Virus record (IMG/VR): IMGVR_UViG_3300008119_000007
Location: 1-48,028 of that record
DNA: 48,028 bases
Reading direction: 5' to 3' (one strand)
Origin: a virus
Shown here: positions 35,369 through 42,939 of the stretch, one piece after another
Layout: the number at the start of each line of letters is the position of its first letter
Position numbering within the stretch: position 1 is the stretch's first letter
Program-made: the position numbers and the translations under genes
Notes under the pieces: generated by a model
What the model was told of the DNA's origin: nothing
Databases searched by the model: none
Seen by the model: only the letters and a program-made list of their open reading frames with translations

Positions 35369-36070
35369 TTATTTTAAGTTTTCTAGCCATACAATATCAT
35401 CTGGATTGCTGGCCATAAGGATTTGGTTAATTCTTGTAAAGTGATCACACTCCCACTCTCCTCCTTTGTATAGTGCGGAAGCAGGATGAGATGCTGTTAA
35501 TACGTGGTGAAATTTGTCATCAACTAAGTGAGCAAACTTTAAGGCGTCCTTACCCCAGAAACAAAAGATTAAACCTGTAGTACTACTACTTAAAGTTTTA
35601 AGTACTTCTTCGGTAAACTGTTTCCAAGGCTCCAAGTGAGAACCTGACTTACCTTCTTCAATAGTCAAAGCAGCGTTTAACATAAGAACTCCTTGCTTAG
35701 CCCATGATTCTATGTTCATATCTATGGGGAAGGATAATTCGTCTGGATAAATGTCTTGTTTGATTCTATTGTACATAATCCTAAGGGAAGGAGGTATGTA
35801 GTCTCGATTTCTAGGTGCGAAAGAAAGTCCACATGCTACTGGTTCCCCCTTATGTTTGTTTGGATAAGGGTCCATACCTAGTATAACTACACGAACTTTC
35901 TGAAATGGAGTTAAATTAAAAGCCCTGAAGACTTCATCCTTCTTAGGAAAGATCTGTTTACTTGCTCTTTCCCTAGCGATGAAACCCCCAAGGCTTCTAA
36001 AATACGGACTCTCTATTGTTTCTCTTAAATGCTGATACCAATCGTCTGGTATATCAATTAGTTTTTTCAT
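35369..36070 (-). CDS. ung: Uracil-DNA glycosylase (family 1)
   Basis: This 233-residue protein, the usual length for the family, has G65-M-D67-P-Y69-P-N as the water-activating loop (usually GQDPYHG). A L-M-L-N-A-A-L-T segment forms the uracil-binding strand, F-W-G-K-D-A follows, and H195-P-A-S is the Leu/His intercalation loop. Asp67 and His195 are the catalytic residues. It removes uracil from DNA; many crAss-like phages encode it. With dCMP deaminase making dUMP in the same cell, it may clear misincorporated uracil. Gln63 of E. coli UDG is Met here, which could affect specificity. Confidence 0.9.
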   Translation of the reverse strand: MKKLIDIPDDWYQHLRETIESPYFRSLGGFIARERASKQIFPKKDEVFRAFNLTPFQKVRVVILGMDPYPNKHKGEPVACGLSFAPRNRDYIPPSLRIMYNRIKQDIYPDELSFPIDMNIESWAKQGVLMLNAALTIEEGKSGSHLEPWKQFTEEVLKTLSSSTTGLIFCFWGKDALKFAHLVDDKFHHVLTASHPASALYKGGEWECDHFTRINQILMASNPDDIVWLENLK

Positions 36071-36701
36071 TATTAATGTGCTCTAAAAACACTCCGTTAA
36101 CTAAGGTTCTTGACTTCTTACCCCAACCTGCTCTGTCTTCTACCAAAATAATGTTAGGATTTAAGACCGTATTAAGGAGTCCTGGGTATTCTTTCTCAAT
36201 CTCGTTAAGAACTTTTACATACTGAGCCTTATAAGAGCTAATAGTGTCGTAAAAGTCTTTGTGTTTCTTAATAGAATGGATGATACTTGAGTGATCTTTA
36301 GATAAGAGGAATCCTATCTTAGATAATGTGTAGTAGAACTGAAGTCTAAACACAGCTGCAAACTGAAATCTTGCGTCTACTAACTCTCTTCCTCTACGTA
36401 GTCTTACAAAGTCTTCTATATCGACCTTATGTACTCTACATATAATAGACATAATAGATTGCTCTAACTCGTTAAACTTTCTAATGTTTATTTTGGTTTC
36501 TTGCGATCTTTGAAATGTAGCCAATCTCTTTGCTGCTGCTTCCTCTGGGGTTACAATCGTTACATTCTTTGTATAATACTTAGAATATTTACTCTTGCTT
36601 CTTGTTCTGTTCCAAACACCTTCCTGTACTAAGGATTCCACTTTTAAGTCCTTAAACGCTAACGCTAAGGCTTCTTTTACAATATCGTGAACTGTTGGCA
36701 T
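36054..36701 (-). CDS. DnaA domain IV-like replication initiator protein
   Basis: Residues about 80-150 of this 215-residue protein match the DNA-binding domain IV of bacterial DnaA. R-R-G-R-E-L-V-D-A-R (102-111) is followed by the signature D136-H-S-S-I-I-H-S-I-K-K (136-146). No AAA+ ATPase domain precedes it; the N-terminus is a Lys/Ala-rich helical region of its own. Such stand-alone DnaA-like domains are known in crAss-like phages and are thought to mark the origin or recruit replication proteins. The gene overlaps both the primase and the UDG gene. Confidence 0.8.
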   Translation of the reverse strand: MPTVHDIVKEALALAFKDLKVESLVQEGVWNRTRSKSKYSKYYTKNVTIVTPEEAAAKRLATFQRSQETKINIRKFNELEQSIMSIICRVHKVDIEDFVRLRRGRELVDARFQFAAVFRLQFYYTLSKIGFLLSKDHSSIIHSIKKHKDFYDTISSYKAQYVKVLNEIEKEYPGLLNTVLNPNIILVEDRAGWGKKSRTLVNGVFLEHINNEKTN

Positions 36702-37666
36702 ATTTCTATTAATTTTTCTTTTCCGTGTACTTTGTAAATGTCGCTTATGTCTTTACCTAAGCTTGCGTGATGATACAATACTGGTATATCGTACATCTCT
36801 GATATCTTCTTTGCTCCTTCTATTCCTGCTCTATCTGCATCAAACCAAACATATATGGAATCAAACCTAGCCTTAAGAAGCTCATAGGCGTTCTCTGAGA
36901 TAGGAGTTGTTTCACTTCTAACAGCTACTGCATTAACTCCAATAGAATGTAAGGTCATCACATCTTTAGTTCCTTTGGTAATAATTAAGATACTTCCCTT
37001 ATGTGGTAGCTGGGTATAACCCTCAAGCATACCTCCAAAGAAGTTAGTTCTAAATTTTACTCTCTTATCTGCATAAGGACGATATAGTTTAAACTTATCT
37101 TTCTCTTTATACCGATAACAAGGATCAAAGTCGTTATTAATGTACCATATATTCTCTGCTATCCAAGCCTTTTCTACTCTTCGTACATCATAGAACTTAA
37201 GAATCTTTTCTGTTACTCCGAACTGAGACCAGTATTCTAAATCTTTCTGATTGAACTTAGTTAGTTTTACTTTAATGGATGCAGGTTTTACTTCTGCTGG
37301 TTTAACTGTTTTAAGACTATCTACTTCTATTTTAAGTCCAAGCCTGTCTTCTAGGCTAAAGTTCTTAAGCTGGAAGTCTGACTCAATTTTATACAGGATA
37401 TCAGGATACTCATATCCTGTTCTCATTTGAGCTATGTCTATGCAGTTATAGTGGATTTTCTCAGTAGCGTAATCAATAAAGTAAAGGTTACCTCCTTGAC
37501 TCCACTTGAAGAAACAGGTAGCATGCTTATCAGATCTGAAAGGATTCTTATACTTATTTCTCAAGTCTATCTTTTCTCCGAAGTAAAAAGACATCAAGGT
37601 TTCTTGTCCTACAAGTTTGTACAGTGTTTGTACGTTAGGTCTGATTTCAATACTTGTTAAATCCAT
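36677..37666 (-). CDS. DnaG-like primase with Toprim domain
   Basis: In this 329-residue protein, residues about 40-85 (N-P-F-R-S-D-K-H-x-x-C-x-F) resemble the remnant of a CHC2-type zinc-binding domain. The Toprim fold runs from I-I-T-K231-G-T-K-D235 through S-E252 to F-D276-A-D278-R-A-G. It would make RNA primers with the DnaB-like helicase of this arm. The catalytic Glu of the usual T-E-G position is Lys231, as I recall for other phage primases of this type, so the enzyme may use a modified active site. A terminator sits just before it. Confidence 0.85.
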   Translation of the reverse strand: MDLTSIEIRPNVQTLYKLVGQETLMSFYFGEKIDLRNKYKNPFRSDKHATCFFKWSQGGNLYFIDYATEKIHYNCIDIAQMRTGYEYPDILYKIESDFQLKNFSLEDRLGLKIEVDSLKTVKPAEVKPASIKVKLTKFNQKDLEYWSQFGVTEKILKFYDVRRVEKAWIAENIWYINNDFDPCYRYKEKDKFKLYRPYADKRVKFRTNFFGGMLEGYTQLPHKGSILIITKGTKDVMTLHSIGVNAVAVRSETTPISENAYELLKARFDSIYVWFDADRAGIEGAKKISEMYDIPVLYHHASLGKDISDIYKVHGKEKLIEICQQFTIL

Positions 37667-37677
37667 AGTCAGTTAAT

Positions 37678-37710
37678 AAAAAAGGGGCTACAAATGTAAC
37701 CCCCTTTTTT
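37678..37710 (-). terminator. Hairpin terminator between SSB-like and primase genes
   Basis: AAAAAAGGGG (37678-37687) pairs with CCCCTTTTTT (37701-37710), with three more pairs in the interior. The A/T flanks give a T6 tract on the - strand. It separates the upstream SSB/ATPase/helicase unit from the primase unit. Confidence 0.85.
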
Positions 37711-37738
37711 AAAAATAGAATAGAATAATTTAAAAGAT

Positions 37739-38581
37739 TTAGAACAAGCTGTCTACGTCTTCGCTAATAGGTGCAGTTGCTACCTCATTAGTATCCCAAC
37801 TCATAGAAGGTTCGTTAGAGAAAGGACTCTCTACTTCATTGCTTTCAGGAGCATCATTCTCAGTGTATTCTTTGAAGGTAAAGTTTCCATAGAAACTCTT
37901 GAAACCATACTCACCAGTGATTTGCTTAGCTACGTAGTCAGTAATTTTACCACCTACGTTAACAAATACCTTAGTGCATACATCTTGGTACTTACCATCT
38001 TTAATTCCTAAAAGAACTTTAACACCCATGTTAGCTTTGTTAAAATGAGCAAAGAAGTCTACCAACTCATTACCCTTACCTCTAGCAATAGAGTTCCAAG
38101 AGTCAAGTACAAATGGCTTCTCTTTAGGAGAGATGTTACCATAAGCCTTAAGCAAAGAGTAAATTGACTCTTCACCACCTTTAGCTTCACGTGCACTTCT
38201 CAAATCCATTCTACGAGAAGGATCCAAAGCAGATTGTGCATCGCTCAAGTCAGCCAAGTTAAGAGCCCAAGAGGTTTTTGTATAGTTGTCAATAAACTGT
38301 TTCTTACCTGCTTGTGAGGTACGAGTATCGTTGTTAACCCACAAAGAGAACTTACCACGTAATTCTGTTTTGAAGTCTGGATGGTTTACATACCAGAAGT
38401 CCAAACGCATTCCGTTTTCTCCTTGGTAGTTAGGTTCTTTAATTTTATCTTCGTCAATTCCCAAAAGTGCAGCAAGAGCTTTACTAGTTGGGTTTACAGC
38501 AACGATTTGAATAGGAGCAAATCCTGTGTACATTTTTTTGCCTGATGAAGGCTCTCTGGTTTCTAATTCTTCGAATTTCAT
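37739..38581 (-). CDS. Single-stranded DNA-binding protein (phage SSB-like)
   Basis: This 280-residue protein has a mixed-strand core with aromatic and basic residues (F-W-Y-V-N-H near 47-52; F-S-L-W-V-N near 78-83). It ends in a long Glu/Asp/Asn-rich acidic tail finishing in S-E-D-V-D-S-L-F. An acidic tail with a hydrophobic final residue is the protein-docking tail of SSBs. Crassvirales carry SSB-like proteins of this size beside a Sak4-like ATPase, exactly as here. It would protect ssDNA and feed it to annealing and replication proteins. The OB fold is inferred, not proven. Confidence 0.7.
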   Translation of the reverse strand: MKFEELETREPSSGKKMYTGFAPIQIVAVNPTSKALAALLGIDEDKIKEPNYQGENGMRLDFWYVNHPDFKTELRGKFSLWVNNDTRTSQAGKKQFIDNYTKTSWALNLADLSDAQSALDPSRRMDLRSAREAKGGEESIYSLLKAYGNISPKEKPFVLDSWNSIARGKGNELVDFFAHFNKANMGVKVLLGIKDGKYQDVCTKVFVNVGGKITDYVAKQITGEYGFKSFYGNFTFKEYTENDAPESNEVESPFSNEPSMSWDTNEVATAPISEDVDSLF

Positions 38582-38610
38582 AATTGTTTGTCTTTAAGTT
38601 TGTTTAAATT

Positions 38611-39306
38611 TTATTTCTTTTTTGTTGGTACTTCTTCTGTGTAATAAGTGTCGATTGTCTGACATACAAGACTTAGGTCATTTGGAATCAATGTATCAGC
38701 AAACATATCCATAGGGCTCTTCGCAGGATAGTTCTTGAAACGATTGGTTACAAAATGATAGGTTGCTTTCTCATCCTTATCTTCACCTACGTGAGTATAA
38801 AGACAGATAGTAAACAATCCTTCTAACACAATTTGGTTGTCCAAAGCTTTACCGATAGTCTTAATCTTCTGACCTACGATATGTCCATCATCCTCTATGT
38901 TTTCTGAGTGAGTGATGTAGAATACTTTAAGGTCACTACGAAGTTTGCGAGCTGTAGTAAGCATGTTGGTTACATCCTTAGCTAAGTTTACAAATTTACC
39001 GAAACCTACTTCGTTAGCTTTCTTCATCATAAGGAAAGACATAGAGTAGATAGCATCATCCATAATTACATTCTTGATGTGTGGTGCTTTATCGCTAATT
39101 TGTTGTAACAAAGCTGTGATTTGAGCGATCTCATCTACTTCCATGTAGTTCTTTGACTCAGTGTTGTAGAGTTTCTCTGCTCCTTTGAAAGGCAATTCTT
39201 TCCTTGCTACGTTGATGATAAAGGTTTCTTTGGGATCGAGGGTTCTGATAGAGGTAGATTTACCTGTACCTGAAGGTCCTACAATTGCGATTAGTTTGCT
39301 TGACAT
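38611..39306 (-). CDS. Sak4-like RecA-superfamily ATPase
   Basis: In this 231-residue protein Walker A is G10-P-S-G-T-G-K16-S-T, Walker B is N-V-I-M-D83-D84, and the sensor strand reads F-Y-I-T-H-S. This compact single-domain ATPase matches the AAA_24/Sak4 recombination proteins of phages, which anneal ssDNA together with an SSB. The SSB-like gene follows 29 bases downstream. It would drive phage recombination and replication-fork repair with the PD-(D/E)XK nuclease. A DNA-packaging role is excluded by size. Confidence 0.85.
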   Translation of the reverse strand: MSSKLIAIVGPSGTGKSTSIRTLDPKETFIINVARKELPFKGAEKLYNTESKNYMEVDEIAQITALLQQISDKAPHIKNVIMDDAIYSMSFLMMKKANEVGFGKFVNLAKDVTNMLTTARKLRSDLKVFYITHSENIEDDGHIVGQKIKTIGKALDNQIVLEGLFTICLYTHVGEDKDEKATYHFVTNRFKNYPAKSPMDMFADTLIPNDLSLVCQTIDTYYTEEVPTKKK

Positions 39307-39315
39307 ATATTTATT

Positions 39316-39639
39316 TTATTTTGTTTCTTCGATTTCGTCTATTTGTCCTATGATATCATCTTCTGTATCCCACCCAAAGTTGCCTACAAAGTGCACAGCG
39401 GCAGTGAAACAGTTCTGAAGATCTTTCTCAGGGTCAGTTAATAACTCTTCTCTCATATCTTCATTGTTGTAAAGTTCTGAGGAAAGCCACATCAAGAAGT
39501 TGTCTTCTTGTTCTATGGTCCATGTGTGCTTCTCATACCATCCATCTTCCTTGAAGTCGATAGTAGTATAGTCTACGTTAATAACATCACACATTTGCTT
39601 GATTATTCTAATTAAATAGGGGTTCTGTTGTTCATCCAT
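39316..39639 (-). CDS. Conserved phage hypothetical protein
   Basis: This 107-residue acidic protein has W-Y-E-K-H-T-W-T-I-E-Q-E near 33-45 and a helical core ending in V-G-N-F-G-W-D-T. I recall similar small proteins with this Trp-rich pattern in many phage genomes, always without function. It lies between the helicase (3 bases) and the Sak4-like ATPase (9 bases), so a replication-linked role is plausible from position only. Confidence 0.6.
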   Translation of the reverse strand: MDEQQNPYLIRIIKQMCDVINVDYTTIDFKEDGWYEKHTWTIEQEDNFLMWLSSELYNNEDMREELLTDPEKDLQNCFTAAVHFVGNFGWDTEDDIIGQIDEIEETK

Positions 39640-39642
39640 TCT

Positions 39643-40755
39643 TTACATTTTTAAAAATCGTTCATAATAATTACCCACTGGGTTATTCATATCCTGGGGT
39701 CTAGGTAACTCTTGGAACTCTCCGTTAGCTCCATTAAAATATAGTCCTATGCTTGAGTTTTCTAAGCCATAGTAACGGTCTTTAAGGAATTTAAGGGAGC
39801 GATACTTGTTACCTAAGATACTTACATCATATCCATTATGGGTAGCAATGTTGTATCTAGCAGGACTAAATAAACCAATGACAATCTCGTAGTCTTGGTG
39901 TACACCTTTGTTAATGTGAAGTTCTTCCATTGAAGGTTCTAGTTTTTCTTCCATCAACTGACCTTTGTAGGTGTAAGTCTGTTTCTCTGATGCAGGTGTC
40001 TGCTGATGTACAATTACGTTAATCATCTTGTAACGCTTAGAGAAAACCTCTAATACGTAATCCTTAATCATAAAGTCAAAGGTTTGATAAGATGACAACT
40101 TAATCTTAGTGTCAGGAGCTATCTCATTAGATAGAAGACTAATGTGGTCTAAAATAAAAAATACCCAGGTATCTTCTGATCTATACTTATAGCCTGTGAT
40201 TAACTTCTTACCGTCTTCGAGTTCTTTATATGTGTGCTCTCCGATTTCAGGGTTATCAAAATAGGCTCTAATATATTTCGAGATTCCCGTAGGGTTTCTA
40301 ATGTAATCAACTACTTCTACGATCTCTTGTAGGTTATAGATGAATCTTTCAGCCTCTTTAACTTTAGCCATAAGATCATTAGTCATAGTGTAATTACCAA
40401 TAGACTTTAGTTGTTGTACGCTAATAGTTATCTTGTGCTTCTCATACATGTAGATTGAGATAAAAGATAACCAGAAGTCTGTAGCACTTTCTTCTAAAGC
40501 AAAGTAAAAGATTTTAGGTTGTATAGAACTCTTGTTCAAGCGTACTTGCTTGTAGATGTTTAAGATAGTCATGTACTTAGCAAACTTTGACTTACCTACA
40601 CCTGATGCAGCTGTTAAACAAGTAATAGAACCTTTAGTAAATCCTCCGTAATGTTCTCCTAGTCTCGGAAATGGAGGAGGGATAGAAGTTAATCCCCCCT
40701 CTTCCTTTACTAGTTTATTCCGTTCTATCTGCCCAATTAATTGTCCAAACTCCAT
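39643..40755 (-). CDS. DnaB-like replicative helicase
   Basis: In this 370-residue protein Walker A is A50-S-G-V-G-K-S-K (50-57) after a T-x-G-S-I-T-C-L-T strand, and Walker B is F-F-I-L-D-H. A conserved V-I-V-H-Q-Q-T strand follows as in RecA-type helicase cores. The N-terminal domain of cellular DnaB is missing, as in many phage helicases. It unwinds the fork for PolA and works with the primase encoded downstream. It begins 2 bases after the protein at 40758-41315, which could be its loader. Confidence 0.85.
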   Translation of the reverse strand: MEFGQLIGQIERNKLVKEEGGLTSIPPPFPRLGEHYGGFTKGSITCLTAASGVGKSKFAKYMTILNIYKQVRLNKSSIQPKIFYFALEESATDFWLSFISIYMYEKHKITISVQQLKSIGNYTMTNDLMAKVKEAERFIYNLQEIVEVVDYIRNPTGISKYIRAYFDNPEIGEHTYKELEDGKKLITGYKYRSEDTWVFFILDHISLLSNEIAPDTKIKLSSYQTFDFMIKDYVLEVFSKRYKMINVIVHQQTPASEKQTYTYKGQLMEEKLEPSMEELHINKGVHQDYEIVIGLFSPARYNIATHNGYDVSILGNKYRSLKFLKDRYYGLENSSIGLYFNGANGEFQELPRPQDMNNPVGNYYERFLKM

Positions 40756-40757
40756 AC

Positions 40758-41315
40758 TTACAAAATTTGATGACTATTGTAAGCTGGCCCACTACCATTC
40801 TTCAACTCCTCACACCATTTGGCTAAGTCGCTTTGGTCTACGTTATCTATCTTTTTGTAGATAAAGTAACCACACTCTCTAACGAATCTAATGTTTCCTT
40901 GAGACTTAAGTGTATTTATGTAGAGATCTGTTGCTTGTGCTATTTCTTCAAGAGTGTAGTCGTACTCACTGATAAATCTAATTAAGCGTTTTACTACGCT
41001 AGATTTGTCTGTGGTTTTACCTGATACTCCTAGATTCTTAGCACTAAACTTACCTACAAACTCAGCTAGCCAAGTAGCAGAGATAACAATTTCCTTCTTT
41101 CCAGAAGTTTGATTACTCAGTGGAGTAGGATTGTTAGAAGTACTAGTAGAAATAAACTCTCCGATAGATTTAGAAAGATCTAAATCCTCTAGTGCTTTAG
41201 GTGTCCAACTATAAGTAGTTCCGTTATGTAGAAGTTTCTCTTCGTAAATCCACTTGTCTATCATCTTCTCCTTCTGTAGCAGTGCCCAGAGGACTTCGTA
41301 AAACGTTTTCTTCAT
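40758..41315 (-). CDS. Putative replication accessory protein or helicase loader
   Basis: This 185-residue protein has a basic N-terminus, a Ser/Thr/Asn-rich linker (about 50-72) and helical C-terminal domains with F-V-R-E-C-G-Y-F-I-Y near 145-155. It has no Walker motif, so it would not be a classical ATPase loader. It overlaps the upstream gene by 92 bases and precedes the helicase by 2 bases; an internal ATG at 41264 would reduce the overlap. The idea of a helicase partner is context only. Confidence 0.5.
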   Translation of the reverse strand: MKKTFYEVLWALLQKEKMIDKWIYEEKLLHNGTTYSWTPKALEDLDLSKSIGEFISTSTSNNPTPLSNQTSGKKEIVISATWLAEFVGKFSAKNLGVSGKTTDKSSVVKRLIRFISEYDYTLEEIAQATDLYINTLKSQGNIRFVRECGYFIYKKIDNVDQSDLAKWCEELKNGSGPAYNSHQIL

Positions 41316-41502
41316 CTGTTGGTTTTATTAAAGTAAAGTTTACACCCTTAAAGATTTCCTGAGAATTAATCTTTATTGGGTCTACAAAGATAGGCAAATC
41401 CTCATCTTTTTGCAAGAGAATTTGGTCTTCTATCCACATTTTTTTCATAAAAAGAAAGTCTGGATGTGACTCCAGACTTTCTCCATAGTGTTCTATATCC
41501 AT
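41224..41502 (-). CDS. Small acidic hypothetical protein
   Basis: This 92-residue protein is acidic, with a Pro-Ile-Phe-Val-Asp-Pro strand near 50 and a polar, probably disordered, C-terminus that overlaps the next gene by 92 bases. It begins 3 bases after the M20/M28 peptidase stop. The overlap and disordered tail suggest its C-terminal end may not all be real. No family is recognised. Confidence 0.5.
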   Translation of the reverse strand: MDIEHYGESLESHPDFLFMKKMWIEDQILLQKDEDLPIFVDPIKINSQEIFKGVNFTLIKPTDEENVLRSPLGTATEGEDDRQVDLRRETST

Positions 41503-41505
41503 AAG

Positions 41506-42933
41506 TTACAGTTTTACAATTTCCTCGAAAGGAACTTCCCCAGCTTTGCAGTCTTTCATCATTGTCTCAATGAAATCTTGCTCGTCTTCAGGTACGTTAA
41601 AGATGCTTTCGCATTCATAACAATAACTGTTAAGTAACAAATCATTTGTAACGTGAAGTTTATCACCTAGACAATTAGGACAGATACCTTCCATCATCAT
41701 TTCATCAAGGTCTGCTTGTTTGTAGAGAACTTTAGACTTATTGCTGAATGACTCTAGTCCTTCTCTTAGTCTTGGGTCTTGATACTGAGGATAACATTCT
41801 GCTATCCATTCGCTGTAGATTTCATACTCCTCCTCTGCTGCGGCTTCTTCTGCTTTATCTTTATCATAAGCAATATCTCCAAAAGGATCTAACATGTCCA
41901 AGGGATCTTCTGGTTTAGACCAGTGCTTTGAACTTTTAGTAGAAGCCAATTCGCTTTTTGGGGGCATCCACTCTCCCCTCTGTATGTCATAGTACCAATC
42001 TTCATCATCGTCATCCCAGATATTAATTTGCTTAGCACCTGTTCCCAAGTAAGTAGTACTAGATTTAGTCTTACTACCTCCATACGGAAGCTCAGAACGA
42101 AGATTAGGTACAGGGAAGGTAAGAGGAATGTTTCTCTCAGCTAGCATTGTAAGCATTTCATAAGCAAAACTAAAAGCATTAGTAAGAAGTGCTACACTTG
42201 CTACCTCGCTATCTCCATGCTCGTTGAAATAACCACAAGATAAATTATGAGAAGATACTTTAAGACCTCGCTTACGAAGACCACCTACGTCAGTAGCTGT
42301 GCCTGAATTAAGAGTGTAACCATACTTATCCATCAAATCACCAATTAAGTCATAATGCTCAGGGTTGAAAGTCTGAACACCATTTGTATACTTAATGAAG
42401 TCATTTGTATAGGATCTGCGATCTAGCTGAGTAACAACCAAAGAGTCGTCAAAGAAGCTCATATCGCAAGCATAAGTACCTACTAGACCTCTCTCCTCGC
42501 CATAAGGCAAGAACACCTTACAAGCAGGCATCATCTTAAGCATTTGGATAGCAAAGCATACACCTACAGAGTCATCGAGACCTAAGCCACACTGTTCGCC
42601 TCTTGCATTGTCAAAGCCAAAAATCCATTCATCTGTCTTAAAGATTCTCATCCCAGCATGATAGTCTTGAGCTGTGTCATAGTGAGCTACGATAGTAGGA
42701 TAGAATTCTGCTGCTCCTTTTGTGCAATAGATATTGCCTCCTCTCTCGTACACAGTAACTCCTTCGATCTTAGAAATAAGCTCTACAAGCCAATCTTTCT
42801 TAAGTGCTTCGAGTTCTGGTTGATAGGTAGGACTTTGTTGATACATAATATCAAATAGTAGATCAAAATCTACTGGGAAATCACCCTTAATGGTGTGGTC
42901 TATTGATTCTAGTTTACTTGTTGTGTATTTCAT
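41506..42933 (-). CDS. M20/M28-type zinc metallopeptidase with C-terminal zinc ribbon
   Basis: In this 475-residue protein the co-catalytic zinc site is complete: H84-Y-D86, D120-D121, G-E146-E147, D171 and H239, in the right order for M20/M28/M42 aminopeptidases and related hydrolases. A Pro/Asp/Glu-rich insert follows (about 315-375). The C-terminus holds C418-x-x-C421 and C438-x-x-C441, a probable zinc ribbon. It might trim peptides or deacylate small molecules; the substrate is unknown. It lies in the replication arm, 6 bases from the 689-residue zinc-cluster protein. Such an enzyme is uncommon in a phage replication block. Confidence 0.8.
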   Translation of the reverse strand: MKYTTSKLESIDHTIKGDFPVDFDLLFDIMYQQSPTYQPELEALKKDWLVELISKIEGVTVYERGGNIYCTKGAAEFYPTIVAHYDTAQDYHAGMRIFKTDEWIFGFDNARGEQCGLGLDDSVGVCFAIQMLKMMPACKVFLPYGEERGLVGTYACDMSFFDDSLVVTQLDRRSYTNDFIKYTNGVQTFNPEHYDLIGDLMDKYGYTLNSGTATDVGGLRKRGLKVSSHNLSCGYFNEHGDSEVASVALLTNAFSFAYEMLTMLAERNIPLTFPVPNLRSELPYGGSKTKSSTTYLGTGAKQINIWDDDDEDWYYDIQRGEWMPPKSELASTKSSKHWSKPEDPLDMLDPFGDIAYDKDKAEEAAAEEEYEIYSEWIAECYPQYQDPRLREGLESFSNKSKVLYKQADLDEMMMEGICPNCLGDKLHVTNDLLLNSYCYECESIFNVPEDEQDFIETMMKDCKAGEVPFEEIVKL

Positions 42934-42939
42934 TATTTT

